Source: Limnochordia bacterium (lineage in GTDB: Bacteria > Bacillota > Limnochordia > Darwinibacteriales > B1SED10-159). From it: DNA of 14,545 bases. Positions within the stretch are counted from its first letter, which is position 1; every line of letters begins with the position of its first letter. The notes beneath the pieces were generated by a model. That model made no database searches. It saw only the letters and a list, made by a program, of their open reading frames with translations, and had not been told where the DNA came from. Shown here one piece after another: positions 1-6,627 of this stretch. The stretch is from assembly GCA_007132255.1 (NCBI GenBank), contig SLOZ01000225.1:1-14545 (forward strand), given 5' to 3'. Position numbers and translations under genes: made by a program.

Positions 1-109
1 GGAGTCTATTCGAGACCTCCGGAAACCTTCGAAGGTCTATACACCAAGGATGCCTGCTGCCAAACGGGAGCTGCTGCTCACTCAGTGGTCGGAAGCTGTT
101 GAGCGTTGT

Positions 110-140
110 TTGACAAAGCAAACATAGCACGGACTACACT
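110..140 (+). promoter_or_regulatory. Candidate sigma-A promoter of the isomerase/glycosidase unit
   Basis: A perfect -35 box TTGACA lies at 110-115. A -10-like TACACT (4 of 6 consensus positions) lies at 135-140, a long spacing of 19 bases. Transcription would start near 147, about 20 bases before the ribosome binding site at 168-176. The position fits well but the spacing is not ideal, so the -10 assignment is tentative. The rest of 1-109 shows no gene; it contains only the short palindrome ACCTTCGAAGGT near 25-36. Confidence 0.4.
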
Positions 141-167
141 CAGTTCCACTGTGAACCAAGAAGAATC

Positions 168-176
168 AAAGGAGGA
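168..176 (+). promoter_or_regulatory. Strong ribosome binding site of the sugar isomerase
   Basis: AAAGGAGGA is a near-complete match to the anti-Shine-Dalgarno sequence. It sits 6 bases before the ATG at 183 and fixes that start. Confidence 0.85.
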
Positions 177-182
177 ATTGCG

Positions 183-1589
183 ATGAGTAACAAGTTCGGT
201 GTGATCGTCGGGAATCGTGGATTTTTCGCTGATGAGCTGGCCCGCAGCGGCCGCCAAGAACTGCTAGAAGTCATGAATAGCCTGGGATTAGAGGCTATCA
301 CTTTGTCCGAAAACCAAGGCGTGTCCGGCAGTGTCCAAAGCCGTGACGACGCCAAGGTATGTGCCCAACTGTTCAAAGAACACAAGGATGAGTTGGTCGG
401 TGTCATTGTTTCACTGCCCAATTTCGGTGACGAAAAGGCGGTCGCTGATGTGATCCGTGCCAGCGGTTTGGATGTGCCTGTACTGGTTCATGCCTTCCCA
501 GACAAACTCGAAGCATTGGACTATGCCCATCGGCGGGATAGTTTCTGCGGCAAGATCTCCGTCTGCAACAGTTTGAAGCAATACGGCATCCGTTTCTCAC
601 TGACCAGTCAGCACACCATGGATCCAACCAGCGACGCTTTCAAAGCAGATCTTGCCCACTTCGCTGGCGTCTGTCGTGTAGTGCACCGATTACGCAGTGC
701 CCGAATTGGTGTTATCGGACCGCGTCCCAATGATTTTAACACGGTTCGGTTCAGTGAAAAACTCTTGGAACGGCAGGGTATCTCCGTGGAGTCGATTGGC
801 CTGATCGACATTCTCAACGGAATTGCTGCTCTTGCTGATTCGGACACAGCCGTGCAAGCAGCCCGGGAACGGATCGCCAAGTATATGGACTCTTCGCGCA
901 TTCCCGATGAAGTCATGACTAAATTAGCCAAGCTGCTCTTGGTTACAGAACAGTGGGTCAAGGACAATGATTACGACGCCATCGCCATCCAATGCTGGTC
1001 ATCGCTGCAGGAAACGTTTGGTGTTAACCCCTGCGTCATTATGAGCATGCTATCCCAATCCGATCTGCCCGCAGCCTGTGAAGCTGATGCAGCCGGTGCC
1101 ATCAGTATGCTGGCTCTGCAAGCTGCGTCCGGTCGGCCCAGCGCCTTGGTGGATTGGAACAACAATTATGCCGATGACCCCAACAAGGTCGTCTTATTCC
1201 ACTGCGGCAACTATGCTAAAGCCTTCTATGAAGATGCTTTCATCAGTTATGCAGACATTCTTGGTTCAACGTTGGGTAACGACAAGACCTACGGTGCAAT
1301 TGCCGGCCGGATCAAGAGTGGTCCCATTACCTTTGCCCGGATATCCACCGACGACTTCACCGGCAAGATCTGCGCTTACGTAGCAGATGGCCAAATGACC
1401 AACGACCATCTAGATACGTTTGGTTCGTGGGGTGTAGCCAACATTTCTAATCTCAATGGCCTCATGCAGCATATCTGCCGTCAAGGGTTTGAGCACCACG
1501 TGGCCATTTCGCTGTCCCAGACAGCGCCTATCCTAGAGGAAGCCTTCAACAACTACTTGGATTGGTCCGTCTACCGCCACGAAGCGTGA
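183..1589 (+). CDS. L-fucose/L-arabinose isomerase family sugar isomerase
   Basis: This 468-residue cytosolic protein belongs by eye to the L-fucose/L-arabinose ketol-isomerase family, which interconverts aldoses and ketoses at a divalent metal. The N-terminal half (about 1-180) is Rossmann-like. The C-terminal half carries the family signature: AIQCWSSLQE around 267-277, then PCVIMSMLS and ACEAD with Glu300, and VDWNN with Asp324. These match the metal-binding Glu and Asp of the family. HCGNY (His340) and FEHHVAI (His438/439) follow and fit the substrate and metal site. The start is set by the AAAGGAGGA site. The gene ends one base before the ATG of the next gene, a GH140-like glycosidase, so the two are probably co-transcribed. 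The substrate cannot be read from sequence: fucose, arabinose, apiose and sulfo-sugars are all possible. The family call is firm, the substrate unknown. Confidence 0.85.
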   Translation: MSNKFGVIVGNRGFFADELARSGRQELLEVMNSLGLEAITLSENQGVSGSVQSRDDAKVCAQLFKEHKDELVGVIVSLPNFGDEKAVADVIRASGLDVPVLVHAFPDKLEALDYAHRRDSFCGKISVCNSLKQYGIRFSLTSQHTMDPTSDAFKADLAHFAGVCRVVHRLRSARIGVIGPRPNDFNTVRFSEKLLERQGISVESIGLIDILNGIAALADSDTAVQAARERIAKYMDSSRIPDEVMTKLAKLLLVTEQWVKDNDYDAIAIQCWSSLQETFGVNPCVIMSMLSQSDLPAACEADAAGAISMLALQAASGRPSALVDWNNNYADDPNKVVLFHCGNYAKAFYEDAFISYADILGSTLGNDKTYGAIAGRIKSGPITFARISTDDFTGKICAYVADGQMTNDHLDTFGSWGVANISNLNGLMQHICRQGFEHHVAISLSQTAPILEEAFNNYLDWSVYRHEA

Positions 1590-1590
1590 G

Positions 1591-2937
1591 ATGACTGCTC
1601 GGAGGAGTGAGAAACGTCATACGAAACTGGAAGTAGCGGCCAATGGCCGTTTTCTGCAGGATTCTGACGGTCGACCCTTCTTCTACCTTGGGGATACGGC
1701 CTGGGAGCTCTTTCATCGGCTGAAACGCGCTGAAGTCTGCCACTACCTGCAGGATCGGAGAGCCAAAGGCTTTTCTGTGATCCAGGCGGTGGTACTGGCG
1801 GAAATCGACGGATTGACTGTACCGAATTCCTATGGCCAGCTTCCTCTGCACGCTATGGATCCGGCCCAGCCCAACGATGGCTATTTCGAACACGTTGACT
1901 TTGTTGTGGATGAAGCGGAAAAACTCGGGCTGTTCATGGGCATGCTGCCCACCTGGGGCAGTTATTGGCAGGGTACGGGCAGCGATCACGTCATTTTCGA
2001 CACTGCCAATGCCAAAGCGTTCGGCCGGTTTTTGGGCAAGCGCTATCAAGACAAACCCATCATCTGGATCCTCGGCGGCGACCGAAACATCAGCACCGCG
2101 CAAGAACGAAAGACCCTAGACGCCTTAGCTGCGGGCTTGGCTGACGGTGACAATGGCGCGCATCTCTTCACCTATCATCCGATGGGACCCGGACGCTCCA
2201 GTGAAAACCTTCCGGCCGCCGATTGGCTGGACTTTCACATGTTCCAATCCTCCCACGGTGCCCGGGATCATGACAACGGTTTGTTCAGTGCTGCGGACTA
2301 CAAGCTGGAGCCCGTCAAGCCAACGTTGGATGGTGAGCCGCGTTATGAGACGATACCGGTAGGATTCTACTTCAATGATGCCAGTTGGCAGAACCGCTTC
2401 GACGATTTCGACACACGGCAGGCAGCCTATTGGTCACTGCTGGCTGGAGCCTGTGGGCACACGTATGGTAACAACAATGTTTGGCAGATGTGGACTCGCG
2501 AGCGGACTCCATTGATCGGAGCCAATATTCCTTGGCAGGATGCGCTGCAGCATCCCGGTGCCCAACAGATGAAGTATCTCAGCCGCCTATTCAGGGCCCG
2601 ACCCTTTCACAAGCTGGTACCCGACGAGGAGTTGGTTGTGAGCGGACCCACGGCAGGAGGAGCGAAAATCCGGGCGGCTGTAGCCGCCGACCGATCCTTT
2701 GCCTTGGTGTATTCACCGTACGGTGAGCTCTTCACCGTCAACAAGGGCCTGCTGGGCAAAGAACGCATCAAGGAAACTTGGTACGATCCTCGTTATGGTG
2801 TGTCCTACCCGCTGCTGACCTCACCGACGCAAGGTTTTCAGACCTACACCCCTCCCACATCGGGAAGGGGCCAGGATTGGATTTTGATTCTAGAAGATGC
2901 AGAAGCCGACTTTCCGCTCCCGGAGTTCAGTGACTAG
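1591..2937 (+). CDS. DUF4038/GH140-like glycosidase (apiosidase-like), copy 1
   Basis: This 448-residue protein has the DUF4038 (beta/alpha)8 glycosidase architecture with the C-terminal domain often annotated as 'putative collagen-binding'. The characterised GH140 member is a D-apiosidase of Bacteroides acting on rhamnogalacturonan II. Visible motifs are GDTAWELFHRL (35-45), WILGGDRN (Asp164, expected acid/base) and PTLDGEPRYE (Glu249, expected nucleophile). TWYDPRYG and the GRGQDWILILED tail lie near the C terminus. There is no signal peptide, so it should act on imported oligosaccharides. The listed ATG follows the upstream stop by one base and has no good ribosome site before it. A GGAGGAG lies inside the frame at 1601-1607, so the real start may be elsewhere. 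It is paralogous to 6624-7940. The apioside substrate is inference. Confidence 0.82.
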   Translation: MTARRSEKRHTKLEVAANGRFLQDSDGRPFFYLGDTAWELFHRLKRAEVCHYLQDRRAKGFSVIQAVVLAEIDGLTVPNSYGQLPLHAMDPAQPNDGYFEHVDFVVDEAEKLGLFMGMLPTWGSYWQGTGSDHVIFDTANAKAFGRFLGKRYQDKPIIWILGGDRNISTAQERKTLDALAAGLADGDNGAHLFTYHPMGPGRSSENLPAADWLDFHMFQSSHGARDHDNGLFSAADYKLEPVKPTLDGEPRYETIPVGFYFNDASWQNRFDDFDTRQAAYWSLLAGACGHTYGNNNVWQMWTRERTPLIGANIPWQDALQHPGAQQMKYLSRLFRARPFHKLVPDEELVVSGPTAGGAKIRAAVAADRSFALVYSPYGELFTVNKGLLGKERIKETWYDPRYGVSYPLLTSPTQGFQTYTPPTSGRGQDWILILEDAEADFPLPEFSD

Positions 2938-3015
2938 TAGGCCCTATGGAGTAGCACGGTCGGAAAGCAGAGCGCATGACTAAGTTAGAGCATCACCAAA
3001 GCTGTGAAAAGAGCA

Positions 3016-3051
3016 GCAGGCTCCCATCCAATCGGACGGGAGCCTGCTTTT
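3016..3051. terminator. Strong bidirectional rho-independent terminator
   Basis: A perfect 10-bp stem, GCAGGCTCCC (3016-3025) with GGGAGCCTGC (3038-3047), is extended by an inner TCC/GGA. It is followed by TTTT (3048-3051) on the plus strand. On the minus strand the stem is followed by TGCTCTTTTC. It lies in the 127-base gap between the convergent glycosidase (stop 2937) and nucleoside hydrolase (stop 3065) and should end both transcripts. Confidence 0.9.
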
Positions 3052-3064
3052 GCGTTCGGTTTCT

Positions 3065-3964
3065 TCAACCGTAGTGTAGCTTGAGTTTGGCGTATAGATC
3101 TTCCAAGGTGAAGGTTCGGTCCACATAGTGATACCAGCGGACCAAGCGTTCAGTCTGCACATGAGAATATGTCATATCTGCGTTGACCTGGGGAGCGGGC
3201 CGCATGGTGTAGCAATACTCATGGTCATCCAGCAGCAAACTAACTGCCGGAGAATCGCCGAGACTCCACATCTCGCCCTTGGGCCAGTGAGGATTATGCC
3301 CCAGTTTGTGGTTGAAATCCACTAACTGATCGAAGAGGTACTTACCCACTTCACCATATGGTCGAACCTTTACAGCCAACTCAGCGATGCTCACCCGAAT
3401 GGAAGAATAGACGTCACGCGGAACGACCCACAAAGGAATGGGCGACTGAAACACAACATTAGCCGCATGGATATCATTGCTCAAGTTGAACTCCATTTCA
3501 CCATCGGGCCACGCCCCACCTCCGATCCAAATGGCAGTCAGTTTGTCGGCGATGGCGGGTTCCTGTAGATAAGCTGTTGCCAGATCGGTGATGGGGCCCA
3601 GGAAAATGACAAACAACGGTCGTTCATCTTCGGTGGAGAGAGCTTCCGCAATCAGCTTATCAGCGGCCTCTGAGGGCTGAGGCGTGGTGGTATCCGTTAA
3701 GGCTCGCTCTGCCCCCTTGGATACGGGAACTGTATCAGCTAGCTCCATCAGCTTCAACACCTTCACTACCTCGTCATAACTTTCTTCCATGGAATGCTCG
3801 GTGCGACGGGTTCCAAAATGGGCAGCAGTAATGTCTTTGACGAGAAGACGGGGACTCAACAGCGCCTGCACAATGGCGAATTGATCATCAGCCTCGTTCT
3901 TGGCATCGGTGTTGATGATGACGCGGATCTTCTTAGCATCGGGAATCGTGAACGGTCCTTTCAT
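3065..3964 (-). CDS. Nucleoside hydrolase (IUNH family), variant metal motif
   Basis: This 299-residue cytosolic protein is of the inosine-uridine nucleoside N-ribohydrolase family, which hydrolyses the N-glycosidic bond of ribonucleosides with a bound Ca2+. The N-terminal motif reads NTDAKNEADDQFA (Asn18, Asp20, Asp26, Asp27). The classical form is DxDxGxDDA, so here the first Asp is Asn and the spacing is two residues longer. FLGPITDLATAY (121-132) matches the conserved GPLTNLA block. EFNLSNDIHAANVVF (158-172) and LGDSPA (Asp237) fit the other metal and substrate positions. I chose the ATG at 3964 because GAGGAGGAA sits just upstream; an extension to 4042 lacks a ribosome site and homology. 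It lies 118 bases after the transketolase subunits, probably in the same transcript. The substrate may be a nucleoside or another pentoside. Confidence 0.85.
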   Translation of the reverse strand: MKGPFTIPDAKKIRVIINTDAKNEADDQFAIVQALLSPRLLVKDITAAHFGTRRTEHSMEESYDEVVKVLKLMELADTVPVSKGAERALTDTTTPQPSEAADKLIAEALSTEDERPLFVIFLGPITDLATAYLQEPAIADKLTAIWIGGGAWPDGEMEFNLSNDIHAANVVFQSPIPLWVVPRDVYSSIRVSIAELAVKVRPYGEVGKYLFDQLVDFNHKLGHNPHWPKGEMWSLGDSPAVSLLLDDHEYCYTMRPAPQVNADMTYSHVQTERLVRWYHYVDRTFTLEDLYAKLKLHYG

Positions 3965-4082
3965 GGAAAATTCCTCCTCTGGCTTTTGCTTCTGAGTGCA
4001 CAAAGTACGAAGCACCACCGCCATGCCGATCTTAGCTGGCATAACACCGTCAGGTTGGTCGGAGCGACCGAACTTTATTTCC

Positions 4083-5048
4083 TTACTTGAAAGCCCGATC
4101 CCTTGCTGCTTCTCTTGCTACTCCTGTAACGCAGGCAGTAATACCAGCCGCATCCAATCCGTAATGGGCCAGCAGCTCACTTTGGGATCCGCTGGGGGTG
4201 ACCTCGTCGGCGATGGCCATGATCCGCAGCGGACATGGCTGGTGTTGACCGAGGACTTCGGCCACAGCGCCGCCTAGTCCACCCATGACGCTGTGTTCCT
4301 CCACAGTGATGATGGCCCGGGTCTCACGGGCAGCTCGCAGCACGGCTTCGTTATCCAAAGGTTTGATGGTGTGCATATTCAAAACTCTCGCTTTGATCCC
4401 CTGCTGGCGGAGTTGTTTCGCTGCCGTCACAGCGGCCTGCACCACCTCACCTGTGGCGATGATGGTCACATCATTACCTACAGCAAGTTCAACAGCTTTT
4501 CCCCACTGGAAGCAATCGGTCCCCGGGGCATAGACCTGACTCACCGGATTGCGTCCTAAGCGCACATAGACGGGCCCTTGAAAGGCTGCGATAACCTCCG
4601 TAACAGCTTCTGTCTGGACTGCATCACAGGGCGCTATGATGGCCAGATTGGGGATCGCTCGCATCACAGCAAAATCCTGCAGCGAATGATGACTCATACC
4701 TAAGGCGCCGTAACTGACGCCAGCGGAGATCCCTATGAGTTTGACATTCGTTGCCGAATAAGCGACATCTACTTTGACTTGTTCAATACTGCGCATCGAC
4801 AAAAAACAAGCGGGGCTGCACACGAACGGCACAAAACCAAACGACGTCAATCCCGAAGCAGCACTGACCAAATTCTGCTCAGCAATGCCCATCTCAATGT
4901 ACTGTTCTGGCAATTCCTCGGCATAGGCATTCAACGTAACAGAGCCACGGGAGTCCGATGTCATGGCCACAATGTGTCTGTTGTTTTTGGCCAAACGCAG
5001 CAGCGTCTGGGAAAAAGCTCGTCTAGTTGCTTCGTATGCCTGCTCCAA
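4083..5048 (-). CDS. Transketolase, C-terminal subunit (split enzyme)
   Basis: This 321-residue protein carries the pyrimidine-binding and C-terminal domains of a two-subunit transketolase, which moves two-carbon ketol units between sugar phosphates using thiamine diphosphate. MGIAEQNLVSAASGL (Glu57) contains the Glu that activates the cofactor. DEVTPSG occurs near the C terminus. I place the start at TTG 5048, because GGGAGGAGG lies 9 bases upstream and the protein then begins EQAYEATRRAFSQTL as in other C-subunits. A longer reading to 5120 would overlap the upstream gene by about 100 bases. With the TTG start the overlap with the N-terminal subunit is 26 bases, consistent with translational coupling and 1:1 synthesis. 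In this neighbourhood it may act on a pentulose phosphate or apulose 4-phosphate, but ordinary pentose-phosphate chemistry is possible. Confidence 0.88.
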   Translation of the reverse strand: MEQAYEATRRAFSQTLLRLAKNNRHIVAMTSDSRGSVTLNAYAEELPEQYIEMGIAEQNLVSAASGLTSFGFVPFVCSPACFLSMRSIEQVKVDVAYSATNVKLIGISAGVSYGALGMSHHSLQDFAVMRAIPNLAIIAPCDAVQTEAVTEVIAAFQGPVYVRLGRNPVSQVYAPGTDCFQWGKAVELAVGNDVTIIATGEVVQAAVTAAKQLRQQGIKARVLNMHTIKPLDNEAVLRAARETRAIITVEEHSVMGGLGGAVAEVLGQHQPCPLRIMAIADEVTPSGSQSELLAHYGLDAAGITACVTGVAREAARDRAFK

Positions 5049-5871
5049 CGCCGCTCGCCTCCTCCCATTGAGCCTCAAGCTCAGCTTTCGCCTGCAGATA
5101 TTGCTCCTCTGACGGTACACCGTGGTGCCAGTGAGCCTGGTTCTCGATAAACGAAATCCCTTTGCCTTTGGTCGTCTTGGCTAAAACTAGGTGTGGTTTG
5201 CCGAGCTTTTCTGCATTCAAGGCAGCGACCAACTCATCGAAATCATGCCCAGACACCTCAGTGACATGCCAGCCGAATGCCCGCCACTTATCTGCCAGTG
5301 GCTCTAACTGCATCACATTCTCCGTTGGTCCAGAGATCTGGAGACCATTGCGATCAATGATCGCGGTTAAGTTGTCCAACTTATAATGAGCCGCCGCCAT
5401 GGCGGCTTCCCACACGGAGCCTTCGGTCAACTCACCGTCGCCCATCAGCACAAAGACACGGGACAATGAATGAGCCCGTTTGGCACCTAAGGCCATTCCC
5501 ATGCCCACGGACAAACCATGGCCTAGAGAACCGGTATTGTGTTCAACACCTGGGACCTTGGTGTTCGTATGGCCGATCAGTCTGGAGCCAAATTGGCAGA
5601 ATGTATCCAGTTCTTCACGCGGAAAAAATCCCAGATCTGCTAAGACTGCATAGTACACTTCCACACTATGACCTTTGCTCAAGATGAACCGGTCGCGCTC
5701 AGGCCACGTCGGATTCGTCGGATCAACTCGCATCGTCCCATAATAGAGGCTGACCAAGATCTCTGCGGCAGACAAGGATCCACCGATGTGTCCCGAACCT
5801 GCGTGGAATATCATGTCGAGCACCAACTTACGTATTTCCGCCGCTTTGCGGCTGCCGTTGACAGCGCACAT
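5023..5871 (-). CDS. Transketolase, N-terminal subunit (split enzyme)
   Basis: This 282-residue protein is the thiamine-diphosphate-binding half of the split transketolase. Visible motifs are AGSGHIGGSLSAAEIL (His28), FILSKGH, and GSLGHGLSVGMGMA. GDGELTEGSVWEA through IIDRNG (144-176) is the GDG-X(about 28)-N diphosphate and Mg2+ motif. I start it at the ATG at 5871, because GGGGGA lies 6 bases upstream in GTAGGGGGAATGTCC. Longer readings from 5889 or 5877 lack proper spacing. The C-terminal subunit overlaps its end. It is the first gene of a probable transketolase/nucleoside hydrolase operon preceded by an AT-rich region. It could belong to a D-apulose-4-phosphate, sulfo-sugar or general pentose pathway; family confidence is high and substrate confidence low. 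Confidence 0.9.
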   Translation of the reverse strand: MCAVNGSRKAAEIRKLVLDMIFHAGSGHIGGSLSAAEILVSLYYGTMRVDPTNPTWPERDRFILSKGHSVEVYYAVLADLGFFPREELDTFCQFGSRLIGHTNTKVPGVEHNTGSLGHGLSVGMGMALGAKRAHSLSRVFVLMGDGELTEGSVWEAAMAAAHYKLDNLTAIIDRNGLQISGPTENVMQLEPLADKWRAFGWHVTEVSGHDFDELVAALNAEKLGKPHLVLAKTTKGKGISFIENQAHWHHGVPSEEQYLQAKAELEAQWEEASGVGAGIRSN

Positions 5872-5895
5872 GGACATTCCCCCTACCATTTATCA

Positions 5896-5910
5896 TTGAA
5901 ACATATTCAA
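5896..5910. promoter_or_regulatory. Candidate operator palindrome upstream of the transketolase operon
   Basis: TTGAA-ACATA-TTCAA is a 5-bp inverted repeat with a 5-base spacer, lying 25-39 bases before the transketolase start in AT-rich DNA. It could be a repressor site near the transcription start. No clear -35/-10 pair was found, so the promoter itself is not called. Confidence 0.25.
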
Positions 5911-6094
5911 ACAATATCATACAACCTAACCTTCGCCACCGAACTCAGAATCCCTTGTTTGAACCTAAAAAACTGTCCGCCATTGCATAGAGTCTGGCAG
6001 TATCTCCGAAAGTCTAGTTATGAAAGGATTCTTCGGCAGTCGCGAAAGGTTCAGTTTCCTATAAGGTATAATACAAATGAACACATAAATACAT

Positions 6095-6320
6095 TTAAGA
6101 ACTCAAGGACCTTCGCTAACGTGGGCAATTTGCCAAACGCCGTCATGGCCGCTGACGAGCCGCGCAATGTGGACGGCGCCAGCTGCTGGGGTTGGGGCAG
6201 TCCTTGGCTGCAGAGCTGCGAGCCGGAGCAGGTTTCGTCAATCGGTGGCAGCGATCGAAGTGCTATGGGAAGCTTAAAACACTTGAAGCCCGGGACGAAT
6301 ACCGTCCTGGGCTTCAGCAT
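6095..6320 (+). ncRNA. Candidate structured RNA or long leader (orientation uncertain)
   Basis: The 752-base gap between the transketolase start and the second glycosidase contains a densely pairing stretch. Helices seen are TTAAG 6095-6099 with CTTAA 6273-6277, CTTCG 6111-6115 with CGAAG 6256-6260, and CGCCGTC 6138-6144 with GACGGCG 6172-6178. Further ones are CTGCT 6183-6187 with AGCAG 6227-6231, and GGCT 6206-6209 with AGCC 6221-6224, plus a terminator-like hairpin at 6285-6315. A TATAAT is present at 6067-6072 but has no -35 partner. I recognise no known RNA family. The pairings are nested and could be an independent RNA, but could also be part of a minus-strand leader or chance in GC-rich DNA. 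Confidence 0.3.
6285..6315. terminator. Terminator-like hairpin
   Basis: GAAGCCCGGGACG (6285-6297) pairs with CGTCCTGGGCTTC (6303-6315) over 13 bp with one G-T wobble and a loop of AATAC. A short AGCATTTT follows on the plus strand and AAGTGTTTT on the minus strand, so either direction is possible. It could end minus-strand transcripts from the second glycosidase (stop at 6624) or a plus-strand RNA from this gap. Confidence 0.6.
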
Positions 6321-6371
6321 TTTGCGGTTAGAGTAGCGTCAGAAACCACCAGCCAGCAGAACTTCGCCGGT

Positions 6372-6500
6372 CTAGAAACGTGTTGATGAAGTGCCCTGGC
6401 GAGCTCATTACAAGAGACTCGAAATCGCTTTAGCAGCGATTTCACCGAGGTGTTCGGCATGAGTTTGCTCGGGATACCGCGAAAATCAACACGTTCCTAG
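6372..6500. repeat. Fold-back repeat, unit 1 (CTAG-bounded, 129 bp)
   Basis: The outer arms CTAGAAACGTGTTGAT (6372-6387) and ATCAACACGTTCCTAG (6485-6500) are complementary at 15 of 16 positions. The central hairpin is GAAATCGC (6421-6428), loop TTTAGCA, GCGATTTC (6436-6443). It begins and ends with CTAG, and the right CTAG is shared with unit 2. The central hairpins of units 1 and 2 start exactly 125 bases apart. Confidence 0.75.
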
Positions 6501-6627
6501 CAGCCCTGTTTCATAGAGAACAATGCGGGGTTCACGACCGAGTACGAAATGCCGCGTAGCAGGCATTTCCCCGAGCGGAACAGTCAACGTTGGGCGTTGA
6601 AACACGACTATGCAACAGGCCTGCTAG
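6497..6627. repeat. Fold-back repeat, unit 2 (CTAG-bounded, 131 bp)
   Basis: The outer arms, 20 bases each (6497-6516 and 6608-6627), begin CTAGCAG and end CTGCTAG and pair at 18 of 20 positions. The central hairpin is GAAATGCC (6546-6553), loop GCGTAGCA, GGCATTTC (6562-6569). CAACGTTG at 6585-6592 recurs in unit 4. The right-hand CTAG contains the stop codon of the glycosidase at 6624. Confidence 0.75.

Noticed and set aside
1..130. A further degenerate fold-back unit at the left edge (ACCTTCGAAGGT and GTTGAGCG)
   Set aside because: Only very short matches to the other units; no GAAA-N4 hairpin with matching arms and no CTAG ends.
4040..4082. Hairpin GGTCG-GAG-CGACC between the transketolase and nucleoside hydrolase as a terminator
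   Set aside because: On the transcribed minus strand it is not followed by a U-tract, and the stem is short; read-through into the hydrolase is more likely.
6067..6072. Perfect TATAAT box as a promoter
   Set aside because: No -35-like sequence lies 15-19 bases upstream and there is no extended -10, so it was not called as a promoter; it lies in AT-rich DNA.
5668..6336. Long plus-strand frame of 222 codons covering the transketolase upstream region
   Set aside because: It starts inside the transketolase gene on the opposite strand, has no ribosome site, and its composition is unlike a protein.
6372..6627. CRISPR array
   Set aside because: The 125-base period has no short identical direct repeats with spacers; the units are themselves palindromic and no cas genes are present.
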